64,000 nt of DNA from Psychrobacter sp. JCM 18900 (lineage in GTDB: Bacteria; Pseudomonadota; Gammaproteobacteria; Pseudomonadales; Moraxellaceae). The stretch spans positions 434,001-498,000 of the forward strand of contig NZ_CAJHBL010000001.1 in assembly GCF_904846625.1 (NCBI RefSeq), given 5' to 3'. The translations under genes were made by a program, and so were the position numbers. The notes beneath the pieces were generated by a model that had not been told where the DNA came from, did not search any database, and was given only the letters and a program-made list of their open reading frames with translations. Shown piece by piece: positions 25,888-34,453 of the stretch. The stretch's first letter is position 1, and each line of letters begins with the position of its first letter.

Positions 25888-26882
25888 TGAAATTACTTGA
25901 ATGGCGTTACGGTTTGTTATTGCTGCCAATTGCGTTGTGGCTCCCATCAAATGCGCAAGCACTTACTTGCCAAGTAGACAGCTTTGTCTCACCCAATCTT
26001 GGTACGATTACTCTTGGCAATGCCAACAATGCAAGCGTCGAGCAAACACTGACTTACAGTTGCACTAATACGTCTAATGTCACCCAGTGGGCATCCGTCT
26101 GTATTGGTGTTGATGGTGGTACTAATAATGCTTCCCAAATCAGTCCACGTCATATGACTGGGGGTGATGGTTCAAATTTAAATTTTGACATGACACTTAA
26201 TGATATGAGTAATGCTACTTGGGGCAATCGCATCGTGGGTGGTACGGAGTTTATTGATTTCTTCAGCGTAGCGCCAGGTACTACTACACCAACCATTAAA
26301 ACAACCGTTGTTAGGGTATCTCTGCTATATAACAATAATGCTGCCAAAGCAGATGACTACGCTGCCGCTTTTACGGGTAGTAATGCAGCATTGACATACG
26401 TAACCGTTGATTCTAGTAGTGACACAAGCCGATGCTTATCAGAAACTGAAGGAACCAGTCCCTTCTCATTTACCGTTGAAGCCAATGTTGTTAATGAGTG
26501 TAAAATCACTACCCCTCCCGCCAATGTCAACTTGGGAAATGTCCCAGCAAACAAGCTTAATATCGAGGGTAGTAGTAGTATCGGTGTGACCTGTACAAAT
26601 GCTGCTCCCTATACAATCGGCTTGACTCTTTTCAACGCTGCCGGAAATAATGATAGGATGAGCTTCATGAGTGGCACCGGTAACAATCCCGACCAAGTAC
26701 CCTATCAACTGCAGCGGGATAGTGAAAGTGGACGCATACCTTGGGGCGATGGAAAAGGAAATTGGGCGGTAGATGTTGGTACTGGCGAAGTTAAAACAAA
26801 AAACATATACGTTATTGTGCCTAGCGCCGACTTCACCCCAGATAGCTACTCTGATACGGTAACGGTTCATGTAAACTATTAA
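25884..26882 (+). CDS. Csu-type tip adhesin with two spore coat U domains
   Basis: CsuE-like protein, 333 residues from the ATG at 25,884 that overlaps the usher stop (ATGA). The longer TTG start six codons upstream is not needed. Signal peptide MMKLLEWRYG...NAQA, then two SCPU domains. The first starts LTCQVDSFVSPNLGTITLG; the second starts near NECKITTPPANVNLGNVPAN and ends YSDTVTVHVNY, nearly the same C-terminus as the major pilin. In Acinetobacter the equivalent tip protein binds hydrophobic surfaces through finger-like loops (family knowledge). Last gene of the operon. Confidence 0.87.
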   Translation: MMKLLEWRYGLLLLPIALWLPSNAQALTCQVDSFVSPNLGTITLGNANNASVEQTLTYSCTNTSNVTQWASVCIGVDGGTNNASQISPRHMTGGDGSNLNFDMTLNDMSNATWGNRIVGGTEFIDFFSVAPGTTTPTIKTTVVRVSLLYNNNAAKADDYAAAFTGSNAALTYVTVDSSSDTSRCLSETEGTSPFSFTVEANVVNECKITTPPANVNLGNVPANKLNIEGSSSIGVTCTNAAPYTIGLTLFNAAGNNDRMSFMSGTGNNPDQVPYQLQRDSESGRIPWGDGKGNWAVDVGTGEVKTKNIYVIVPSADFTPDSYSDTVTVHVNY

Positions 26883-27196
26883 TATTTGTGTTTTCAATGT
26901 TTAGCAGTCAATTAAACTAGTTATTCTATAGTATGCTGCATGGGTAATTTTGAGGCATACTTCAAGCGAAGAATAAAGGCAACCTAGTTACACTTGTGAA
27001 GCAATTAAATCCTGACAGAAAAACAAGCTGCCTTACTCTGTACAGTCCAAACTGTTAGATAGCTTCAGTCTATACAAGCAGCTATCTGACTGTCGATCCA
27101 TTATTCGATCCTGCTAATTTTTTATATCACTCTTATTTTTGTCACTCATATCCACTTAAAGTAACATTACATAATATTATGCTACTTTGTAAAAAA
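26883..27196. other. Gene-free stretch after the pilus operon
   Basis: About 310 bases without a supportable gene. A hairpin GATAGC...GCTATC lies near 27,057-27,090. A short segment (TACTTCAAGCGA near 26,959) also occurs inside the MITE-like element at 36.3 kb. Confidence 0.35.
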
Positions 27197-27224
27197 GCAC
27201 AGCCCCTAATATTAGAGGCTGTGC
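27197..27224 (-). terminator. Intrinsic terminator of the acyl-CoA ligase gene
   Basis: Stem GCACAGCC / GGCTGTGC extended by CTAATATTAG, followed on the minus strand by TTTTTT. About 100 bases past the ligase stop. Confidence 0.75.
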
Positions 27225-27320
27225 AAAATTTAAGACCATATGCTAACTTTAAGAAATTTATTTAACTTATATGCCAAGCTCTTCAAATGGTATTATCAGT
27301 CTTCACTTTTAACAGCCAAA

Positions 27321-28949
27321 TCAGCTATCCAACAATACGCTGCCATAGTCATCACGCAAATCTTTTTTGACCATTTTCCCAGCGCCATTTAGGACGATAT
27401 TATCTACAAATATGACTTTGTCCGGTATTTGCCAGCTGGCGATTTTACCTTCGTAAAAGCTCAGTACTTGCGACTCCTCGATTTCTGAATCTGGTTCTTT
27501 TACCACAATCAATACTGGACGCTCGCTCCATTTTTTATGCTTTGCAGCAATAGCGGCTGCCATTCTTATCTGCGGATGGGCGACTGCGATGTTTTCTAGC
27601 TCTACTGACGATATCCACTCCCCACCAGATTTAATCAAATCTTTTGAGCGATCCCGAATATTCATATAGCCATCAGCATCAATGGTTGCAATATCGCCTG
27701 TGTCGAACCAACCGTCTTCAGTTATTGCATCAGGATTTTCTGTGTAATAATCGTTGATGATCCAGTGTCCTTTGATCTGTAAACGACCTTGAGACATACC
27801 ATCTTCTTCAACTCGCTGTAGCGGCTCATCAGTATCTATGAGACGTAGCTGAACGCCGTAGGGCGGACGACCTTGAGAGTTACGCAACTCATTAATCTCA
27901 TCTTTACTCAGCGATTTATGCTTTGCTTTTATTTGATTCATCGTCCCAAGCGGACTGGTTTCCGTCATACCCCAACCATGTATCGCATCGCAATTGAAAT
28001 CTTCTCTAAAGGTTTTAATCACCGATGGTGGGCATGCGGCTCCTCCGACGATAGTACGCGTCATGCTATCAAGCTTACTACCTCTGGCTTTGGCAGCGGT
28101 CAATAGACTTTGCCAAATCGTTGGGACGCCCAAAGCAACCGTGACATGACAATCATCAATGAGAGATACCAGACTATCACCATCGAGATTTGGACCAGGA
28201 AGTATGAGAGAGCAACCAGTCAAGGCAGCTGCATAAGGTGTGCCCCACGCATTGACATGGAACATCGGTACCACGGGTAACAAAACATCTTGTGCAGAGA
28301 GCGCGGAGACATCAGGCATGCACAATGCCATCGCATGCAGCACAGAAGAGCGATGCGTATATAAAATCCCTTTAGGATTACCGGTAGTTCCTGAGGTGTA
28401 GCATAAAGAGCTGGCGGTCGCTTCATCGAATTGAGGCCAGTCAAAGGCAGTCGAGTTTTCTGCTAATAGCTCATCAAAGAATAGTACATTAGGCAGTTTT
28501 TCGACAATACTATCATCTCGATCACTTAGACAAATGAAGTGTTCGACACCTTTGATATGCTCTTTGATTGCCATAATTAGCGGTAGGAAAGTAGTATCAA
28601 AAAACAGTACTCGATCATCAGCGTCATTGATAATGTAGCTAAGCTGCTCGGGGAACAAACGTGGATTGATAGTATGGCAAACCATGCCACTACCTGAAAT
28701 CGCATACCAAGCTTCTAAATGACGACGATTATTCCAAGCCAAAGTTGCTATGCGTTCTGATGATTTAAGTCCCAGTGTAGCCAATGCATTGGCCAATCGT
28801 TTTGAGTTATCTGAGACAGTACGCCAATTGGTATGAGTCATCTGTCCATCGACTTCTTTGGACAAAACCGCCGTATCACCATGATAACGGGCAGCGTGTT
28901 CGATTAGACCACTGATCAGCAATGGCTGATACATCATTTTTCCTAACAT
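27321..28949 (-). CDS. Acyl-CoA synthetase (AMP-forming fatty acid-CoA ligase, AlkK-like)
   Basis: ANL-superfamily enzyme that activates a fatty acid with ATP and CoA for beta-oxidation. 542 residues, normal for medium- to long-chain ligases. The P-loop-like SLCYTSGTTGNPKGILYTHR motif is near residue 187, GWGMTETSPLG near 330 forms part of the AMP site, and DGWFDTGDIATID then IRDRSKDLIKSGGEWISSVE give the hinge and C-domain signature. The catalytic Lys region GAGKMVKKDLR is near the end. AGGGA precedes the ATG at eight bases. The upstream region holds four AAGAATAA half-sites, suggesting repression by a fatty-acid-responsive regulator encoded elsewhere. Substrate chain length cannot be told. 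Confidence 0.88.
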   Translation of the reverse strand: MLGKMMYQPLLISGLIEHAARYHGDTAVLSKEVDGQMTHTNWRTVSDNSKRLANALATLGLKSSERIATLAWNNRRHLEAWYAISGSGMVCHTINPRLFPEQLSYIINDADDRVLFFDTTFLPLIMAIKEHIKGVEHFICLSDRDDSIVEKLPNVLFFDELLAENSTAFDWPQFDEATASSLCYTSGTTGNPKGILYTHRSSVLHAMALCMPDVSALSAQDVLLPVVPMFHVNAWGTPYAAALTGCSLILPGPNLDGDSLVSLIDDCHVTVALGVPTIWQSLLTAAKARGSKLDSMTRTIVGGAACPPSVIKTFREDFNCDAIHGWGMTETSPLGTMNQIKAKHKSLSKDEINELRNSQGRPPYGVQLRLIDTDEPLQRVEEDGMSQGRLQIKGHWIINDYYTENPDAITEDGWFDTGDIATIDADGYMNIRDRSKDLIKSGGEWISSVELENIAVAHPQIRMAAAIAAKHKKWSERPVLIVVKEPDSEIEESQVLSFYEGKIASWQIPDKVIFVDNIVLNGAGKMVKKDLRDDYGSVLLDS

Positions 28950-28980
28950 AATACATTCCCTGTAGTTATTTGAAAGTCCG

Positions 28981-29049
28981 CTTATTCTTGCTACTGCATC
29001 GCCTGATACGAAGAATAAGCCTCAATTAAGAATAATCAGAATTATTCTT
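28981..29049. promoter_or_regulatory. Operator-like cluster of four AAGAATAA half-sites upstream of the acyl-CoA ligase gene
   Basis: CTTATTCTT (28,981-28,989) pairs with AAGAATAAG (29,011-29,019). AAGAATAAT (29,028-29,036) pairs with ATTATTCTT (29,041-29,049) around a four-base loop. They lie 32-100 bases upstream of the ligase ATG, in the expected operator/promoter zone. Confidence 0.55.
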
Positions 29050-29269
29050 TAAGACAAGCTAATATTATGTCCTCCATAGACAACAAAAAATTGCGATTCA
29101 ACTTTAAAAACCTAATGATTAATCCATATAGATAGTTTTTATTTACCCATCTAAAGTATATCGGCATCATTCTTTTTAATTAACCATAAAACTTATATAT
29201 TTCTCCGACATTTTCTCTGTATCTGCTCACAGCAATTAGTCATTGCCGCGCAATACATCATGTTTACAT

Positions 29270-29292
29270 GCTTGCTACATTTGCTAGCAAGC
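29270..29292. promoter_or_regulatory. Inverted repeat and possible -10 upstream of the BLUF gene
   Basis: GCTTGCTA (29,270-29,277) and TAGCAAGC (29,285-29,292) are perfect complements. A TATAAT hexamer follows at 29,312-29,317. The BLUF start is at 29,407. No good -35 was found, so the promoter call is weak. Confidence 0.4.
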
Positions 29293-29406
29293 CCTAAATT
29301 ACTATATCTACTATAATTGCTTCATAATTCTTAGCTGTAGTTATCAATGTTGATTCTAATAGTGACAGCAAACGATTAAATGACATTTAATTAAGTGGAG
29401 TAAGCT

Positions 29407-29919
29407 ATGGAGTCAAATTTGACTGCGCTTGAAGAGATAAAAAATTTGGATGTAAATCATGGTGAACATATTATCCTACGTTTAACTTATATTAGCCGTT
29501 ATAACACCAAAAATGCAAATATCGAAGTAGCACGTATTCTAGAGCAAGCGCGACGAAACAATGAACGTAGTGGCGTTACTGGGGTGTTAGTGATGAATGA
29601 AAACTACTTCCTCCAAGTTATCGAAGGTGCACGACCTGTAATTAACAATCTATTGAGAAAATTGGTTAACGATGAAAGACATTTTGATTTAGAAGTTATC
29701 GATTGTCGTACAGTTGAAGAACGATATTGGAATAAGTGGTCAATGAAATATTTAACCACCAGCGATCAGAATACAGAATATTTCAAGTACTCAGCTAGCA
29801 AAGAATTCAAACCTTACTTAATGAGTGCCTCTCAAATTACAATGCTCATTGAAAAATTATCAGCTCTTCAAGAGCAACAAGAGAAACGTGTAGCTGATAT
29901 GAAATACCTTAGTTCTTAA
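29407..29919 (+). CDS. BLUF-domain blue-light sensor protein (short, stand-alone)
   Basis: FAD-binding photoreceptor of 170 residues. The BLUF fold spans about residues 20-115: LRLTYISRYN carries the conserved Tyr, RRNNERSGVTGVLVMNENY carries the flavin-contacting Asn/Arg region, and YFLQVIEGARP supplies the conserved Gln. NKWSMKYL has the Trp/Met pair of the fifth strand. After the domain there are about 50 helical residues and no GGDEF, EAL or other output domain, so it must signal through a partner protein. GTGGAG lies a few bases before the ATG. In Acinetobacter a short BLUF protein of this type (BlsA) controls motility and biofilm in the light. No output partner gene is evident next to it. 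Confidence 0.92.
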   Translation: MESNLTALEEIKNLDVNHGEHIILRLTYISRYNTKNANIEVARILEQARRNNERSGVTGVLVMNENYFLQVIEGARPVINNLLRKLVNDERHFDLEVIDCRTVEERYWNKWSMKYLTTSDQNTEYFKYSASKEFKPYLMSASQITMLIEKLSALQEQQEKRVADMKYLSS

Positions 29920-29984
29920 CTAAACGGTTCTATTAGACTTAAATTAGCTCTTGTATCGACAGCTCATTACTCTGCTATAAGCTT

Positions 29985-30345
29985 CATTGCCTTGTAGCTG
30001 CTAGTACCTATTTAACCCATGTCTAATGGCTTCAGGTATAGCCCATATTCTATAGGGCATTAATAAATGCGCTTTGACTGTATGGCTTACAGGTTGAGGC
30101 ATTAAAGAAAACGTACTGATCGGAAAAACCTAACTCTTTGATCTGCTTCAGTATCGCCATTGCTTGCGGTGCTAACGGTACAATGTGCAAACGTTTGGCT
30201 TTCATCTTATCGGCTGTTATGTACCCGTAATTGCAGCCCATTACCGTCATCACTATGCTTGTCAGGTCGCTTTGTATCAATTGAGGTGTACTAAGTGATA
30301 GCTTATTGATGACGGTATGAGTTAAGGGGATTGGGCTATCCTTTG
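29985..30345 (-). pseudogene. Decayed tyrosine recombinase (phage/island integrase) next to tmRNA
   Basis: Minus-strand frames give DKMKAKRLHIVPLAPQAMAI, LKQIKELGFSDQYVFFNAST then KPYSQSAFINAL and a stop. After the stop the text continues as NMGYT and, in another frame, PEAIRHG. Upstream the frame continues without a Met as PLTHTVINKLSLSTPQLIQS. This matches the linker and start of the catalytic domain of P4-type integrases, broken by a nonsense codon and a frameshift and missing the catalytic Arg/Tyr region. It lies just past the 3' end of ssrA, a classic integration site, so it is a scar of a lost island. Confidence 0.75.
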
Positions 30346-30444
30346 TTAGTATTGAGAGCGTGTATAAACTCTAATACCAACAATAATACCAACATTCTAT
30401 ATGGTTCGCCATACCCCTATGAGGTAATGAAAACCCAAAAAACG

Positions 30445-30485
30445 CCCAAAATAAAGGGCTAACAGTCTATGACGGTCAGCCCTTT
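30445..30485 (-). terminator. Terminator of the tmRNA gene
   Basis: Arms AAAGGGCT (30,453-30,460) and AGCCCTTT (30,478-30,485), ten bases beyond the tmRNA 3' end, followed on the minus strand by T-rich sequence. Confidence 0.65.
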
Positions 30486-30494
30486 ATCAGTGTT

Positions 30495-30853
30495 TGGTGG
30501 AGATGGCGGGAGTTGAACCCGCGTCCGCCAGCATTACGCTCATGAATCTACATGTTTAGTTTCTGTCTTTAGTTTTAATCCGCACCGATCCGACAGTCAG
30601 GATGGATTGGACGATTCTCTACTTTTGAACCCAAGCAATTGAGACAATCACTTGTGGCGAGCCTACATGCGGACGCTTCAACTTAGTTAACCAACTGTAG
30701 GTGATCAGCAACTAAGTAAGCAGGGTTTAAGCTGCTAGAGCGTAAGTTTCGTCGTTTGCGACTATAACAATATATGTTTGATTAACGAGAGGACATACAC
30801 TCTCGACATGCATCATTGAGTTTCATCACCAGCGTCGAAGCCAGAACATCCCC
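30495..30853 (-). ncRNA. ssrA: Transfer-messenger RNA (tmRNA)
   Basis: One-piece tmRNA of about 359 bases rescuing stalled ribosomes with SmpB. The 5' end reads GGGGATGTTCTGGCTTCGAC and the 3' end GGGTTCAACTCCCGCC then ATCTCCACCA, so the acceptor stem pairs over seven positions and CCA is encoded. The tag reading frame at 30,727-30,759 begins GCA AAC GAC GAA and ends GCA GCT TAA, giving ANDETYALAA. It is not an mRNA and has no ribosome site. A degenerate integrase lies just beyond its 3' end. Confidence 0.97.
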
Positions 30854-30938
30854 AATAAGACTGGCTATTATATAGGAGATATCGGTTATGTTTCAACCTA
30901 TAAGTAGCCTGCATTACATTACGTTACAGCTTAATAAT

Positions 30939-31610
30939 TTATGCCAAAATAGTGTTTAACCATTTGCCGATGTTTTGAATCTGCGGCATACAAACCTGAT
31001 GCGCCATCGGATACGTATTATAAGACACATTATAGTCCTTTGCCGACAATAACTGCTGGGCTTGCTCACCTAGGATGACAGGCACGACTGGATCATGCGA
31101 GCCATGCTCAATCAAAATCGGCATATCTTTATTGGCAGTACTATACTCAATATTGTCATTGGTTGCTAAGTAGGTAGAGAGCGTCATCAAGCCAGCCAAA
31201 CGTTCTGGATAACCAAGTGCCACATGATACGCAACTGCCCCGCCCTGCGAAAACCCTGCGATAACAATATGCTCTGGTAACACGCCGCGCTCTATCTCAC
31301 GACTGATCAAATCTTGTATCTGCTGAGCAGACTCTTCAATTTGAGCAACATCTACTTTACGCTCTAGACTCATCTCTATGATGTCGTACCATGCTGGCAT
31401 CACCATGCCGCCATTTACCGTGACTGGGCGTTTAGGTGCATGTGGGAAGATAAAACGTACTGCCATATCATCAGCCAAGCCAAGCTGCGGTACCACTGGC
31501 TCAAAATCATGACCGCTAGCACCTAAGCCATGTAGCCAAATCACTGCGCGATCTATCTTTTTTTGAGAGGGATTGTGCTCAACGACGACTGCGTCTAAAT
31601 AGTTACTCAT
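30939..31610 (-). CDS. Alpha/beta-hydrolase carboxylesterase (phospholipase/carboxylesterase family)
   Basis: Cytosolic serine esterase of the acyl-protein thioesterase-like family, 223 residues. Begins SNYLDAVVVEHNP; the start at 31,610 has AAGGA at good spacing, whereas the upstream in-frame start at 31,667 has none. Features: AVIWLHGLGASGHDFEPV (oxyanion region), IAGFSQGGAVAYH with the nucleophile Ser, EHGSHDPVVP with the catalytic Asp, and PMAHQVC with the His. The size and motif order fit the family. The natural ester substrate is unknown. It stands alone between ssrA and the phosphodiesterase lipoprotein. Confidence 0.9.
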   Translation of the reverse strand: MSNYLDAVVVEHNPSQKKIDRAVIWLHGLGASGHDFEPVVPQLGLADDMAVRFIFPHAPKRPVTVNGGMVMPAWYDIIEMSLERKVDVAQIEESAQQIQDLISREIERGVLPEHIVIAGFSQGGAVAYHVALGYPERLAGLMTLSTYLATNDNIEYSTANKDMPILIEHGSHDPVVPVILGEQAQQLLSAKDYNVSYNTYPMAHQVCMPQIQNIGKWLNTILA

Positions 31611-32054
31611 AGTTATCCTTAATAATGTAGTGAGATATGCCTTAAGCATTTCTATATTTTTTGCCAAAATAATGTGTGTGTCATTATATGGTCAATATCA
31701 TCTGTTAGTTTGAGAGTATGGTCAATAGTGAGGTGCTAAACGGACAATAGCGAAAATGTGAACAGTATAAGGAGACACGTATGATTTTACGACCGATAAG
31801 CTCAGTACTATCAAGCTTAAAACTATCAAGCTCAAATACTGTCAGCTGTCTATTCTTTAGTACATGTGCCTACAATTGTATCCGCATTAATGCTAATTTC
31901 TTACAAGACTAAGTTCTTACAAGGCTAAGCTTTTACAAGAATGCATGACCCTTAGCTTCTTTTGGCAAGTAGCAACCAATAGTCAAACGTTAATTTTTCA
32001 ATTCCTATCAATCTGACCGATGGGATTTTTTATAATTTTGCAGGAACATTTTAC
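31611..32054. other. Intergenic region with two short tandem-repeat tracts
   Basis: TATGGTCAATA occurs at 31,687 and 31,717. A 15-base unit ACTATCAAGCTTAAA / ACTATCAAGCTCAAA is repeated at 31,807-31,836 with a degenerate third copy. A 16-base unit TTCTTACAAGACTAAG / TTCTTACAAGGCTAAG plus a partial copy runs about 31,898-31,942. No gene is supportable. Confidence 0.55.
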
Positions 32055-33425
32055 ATGACAATTTCTAATAAATCAGCGCTTGAGCTGAGTAAACAGACGC
32101 CGGCTAAGGTTAATAAGATTAATCTCGCCTTACCTTTAACGCTGATCAGCTCATTATTGATAGTAGGCTGCACTACCGATAGCCGCTCAGTGCTCACATC
32201 AAAAGCCCCTTTATCGACAGCGCAACCGCAATCACAGCTACAATCGTCCTCACCTGTCGCATATACCTATGGAGTGCGTCCGTTTTATCTGATAAACGAT
32301 ATGGATGAGGGACCACTAAAAGAAGAGCTACAGGCTTGCAAAGGGCAATTGCCAAGTAAGACAGACTTCTCTATTGCGCATCGAGGTGCGCCATTACAGC
32401 TGCCTGAACATACTTATGATAGCTACGTGGCGTCAGCACAAATGGGTGCTGGCATCTTGGAATGTGATGTCGCTTTTACCAATGACGGTGAGCTTGTCTG
32501 TCGTCATGCCCAAAATGATTTGCACACCACTACTAATCTTCTAACCACGCCGCTCGCCAAGCAATGCACTGTACCGCCCACCTTAGATGCTAAAGGCAAA
32601 CTTACCAATGCTGATAGTATCGAATGCCGTACCTCAGATATCAGTGCCGCTCAGTTTAAAGCCTTGACGGGTAAGATGGATGCTGCCAATAAAAAAGCAA
32701 CCAGCATTAGCGAGTATATGAATGCAACCGCGCCTTGGCGAACGGACTTGTACTCGCAAAACGGCAAAGTGTTAACTCTAAAAGAGCATATCGCGTTGGC
32801 TCGCAAGCTGGGTATGAAGCACACGCCTGAGCTAAAGGCACCTGCAGTGACTATGCCGTTTAACGGCTATCGTTTGAACGATTACCGCCAACAGCTGATA
32901 GATACTTATAAGGCAGCGGATGTACCTGCAAGCGATGTATTTGCCCAGTCATTCAATATAGAAGATCTGGATTACTGGATCAAAAACGAGCCAGCTTATG
33001 GGGCCAATGCCGTTTATCTTATTGATGACAGCAATGAGACCGCTAAGGATAAAACATTTAATAAAGATGACGCAACCACATGGAAGCACTCATTGGCTGA
33101 TATCAAAGCACGTGGCATCAACACCATTGCACCAGCACTTTGGTTGTTAGTCACTACTGATGGTAAGGGAAATATGCAACCATCAGAATACGCAAAACAA
33201 GCCAAGGCCAATGGTCTAAAAATCATTACCTGGTCGATAGAGCGTTCAGGGCCATTAGCAGATGGTGGCGATTGGTACTATAGCGGTCTTGGCGATGCTA
33301 TCAACAATGATGGTGATATGATGAATTATATTGATGTACTAGCGCAAGACGTCGGTGTCCAAGGCATTTTTTCAGATTGGCCCGCTACAGTGAGCTACTA
33401 TGCCAACTGCAAAGGTCTTAAATAG
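32055..33425 (+). CDS. Glycerophosphodiester phosphodiesterase family lipoprotein (GlpQ-like)
   Basis: Hydrolyses glycerophosphodiesters to glycerol-3-phosphate in the cell envelope. 456 residues with a lipoprotein signal ending [10 protein letters not shown] (Cys near residue 39). The catalytic domain begins [20 protein letters not shown], which has the HRG and E residues. [20 protein letters not shown] (metal ligands E, D and the second His) follows, then a long insertion with Cys-containing segments ([15 protein letters not shown]) before [13 protein letters not shown]. The C-terminal [17 protein letters not shown] and GIFSDWP complete the barrel. AGGAA lies nine bases before the ATG. Followed by a strong terminator. 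Confidence 0.9.
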   Translation: MTISNKSALELSKQTPAKVNKINLALPLTLISSLLIVGCTTDSRSVLTSKAPLSTAQPQSQLQSSSPVAYTYGVRPFYLINDMDEGPLKEELQACKGQLPSKTDFSIAHRGAPLQLPEHTYDSYVASAQMGAGILECDVAFTNDGELVCRHAQNDLHTTTNLLTTPLAKQCTVPPTLDAKGKLTNADSIECRTSDISAAQFKALTGKMDAANKKATSISEYMNATAPWRTDLYSQNGKVLTLKEHIALARKLGMKHTPELKAPAVTMPFNGYRLNDYRQQLIDTYKAADVPASDVFAQSFNIEDLDYWIKNEPAYGANAVYLIDDSNETAKDKTFNKDDATTWKHSLADIKARGINTIAPALWLLVTTDGKGNMQPSEYAKQAKANGLKIITWSIERSGPLADGGDWYYSGLGDAINNDGDMMNYIDVLAQDVGVQGIFSDWPATVSYYANCKGLK

Positions 33426-33473
33426 GTTTTCGCTTAGTCTATTAATAGACAGTCATGCTTAATCTTCGTTACC

Positions 33474-33507
33474 AAGGCCAGCTTATTTATTGAGCTGGCC
33501 TTTTTGT
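33474..33507 (+). terminator. Intrinsic terminator of the phosphodiesterase gene
   Basis: Stem AAGGCCAGCT / AGCTGGCCTT followed by TTT, 50 bases after the stop. Confidence 0.85.
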
Positions 33508-33657
33508 CGAATGTATTAAAATAATTACATCACAAACTGTCCACTTAATACCCTACTTTTCCATTAACTTTTCACACCATTTGACTCGTGGCAACAAGAG
33601 CAGCCTGCTGTTTTGTGCTACGATAATTTACTAATCTTATAAGACGATGTAGAGACT

Positions 33658-34437
33658 ATGACTCATATTTTACTGGTAGAAGATGATCCTGCGATCGCGA
33701 TGTCACTCAAGGTCACCTGCAAGCGCGAAGGTTGGCAGATAACTTGGTTGGATAACGCCAGTAGCGTGTTACCCATGCTGCATAGTCATGAGGCACAAGA
33801 TCTATCAGCTATCATTATGGATGTCGGTCTGCCAGACGGTGACGGTTTGAGTCTATGTCAACAAATACGTCATACACCTGATATCGACGCCTTAAAAGAT
33901 TTGCCTATCGTGTTTTTGACCGCGCGTAGCGATGAGGTCGATCGTATTTTGGGGTTGGAGATGGGCGGTGATGATTATTGCGCAAAACCCTTTAGTCCAC
34001 GTGAGTTGGTCGCGCGTTTAAAAGCCATTTGGCGCCGTGAACAGCTAATTCAACAGTCAGGCTCTCATACCATAAACTCAGATAACAGTACTGATAATAC
34101 TTCCTCGAATAATCTATCAGGACAAGCATTAACGTTTGAGAACCAATCTGGTGTTTGGCATTATCAACCGCTCAACTATTCATTAACGTGGCAAGAGCAA
34201 AAGCTTGAGCTTAGCAATACAGAACGCAAAATTTTGCTGACACTATTACGAGCACCGCAGCAAGTCTTTAGCCGTGAGCAGTTACTTAGTTCAGTAAGCG
34301 ACTATCCTGATCACCGCTTGGCACGCACTATAGACAGTCATATCAAATCAATTCGTAAACAGCTTGCTATAGTAGATGCTAATGTCGATGTCATCCATAC
34401 GCATCGCGGACTGGGTTACGCCTTATGTCCCGCTTAA
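33658..34437 (+). CDS. creB: Two-component response regulator CreB
   Basis: OmpR/PhoB-type regulator of 259 residues. The receiver domain has EDDPAIAMS, the phospho-acceptor Asp in IIMDVGLPDGDG (near residue 61), the switch Thr in VFLTARSDEVD, and KPFSPRELVARLKAI. A Ser/Asn/Thr-rich linker of about 35 residues follows; it is longer than in E. coli CreB. The winged helix carries LSNTERKILLTLLRAPQQVF and HIKSIRKQLA then HTHRGLGYAL. It lies 16 bases upstream of the sensor gene. CreB controls carbon-metabolism and beta-lactamase-linked genes in enterics and Aeromonas; creA and creD are not seen here. Confidence 0.88.
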   Translation: MTHILLVEDDPAIAMSLKVTCKREGWQITWLDNASSVLPMLHSHEAQDLSAIIMDVGLPDGDGLSLCQQIRHTPDIDALKDLPIVFLTARSDEVDRILGLEMGGDDYCAKPFSPRELVARLKAIWRREQLIQQSGSHTINSDNSTDNTSSNNLSGQALTFENQSGVWHYQPLNYSLTWQEQKLELSNTERKILLTLLRAPQQVFSREQLLSSVSDYPDHRLARTIDSHIKSIRKQLAIVDANVDVIHTHRGLGYALCPA

Positions 34438-34453
34438 CAGTGGCTGCTAGTTT

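Noticed and set aside
26943..27000. Second copy of the MITE-like element
   Set aside because: Only a dozen bases of the core match; the terminal inverted repeats are absent.
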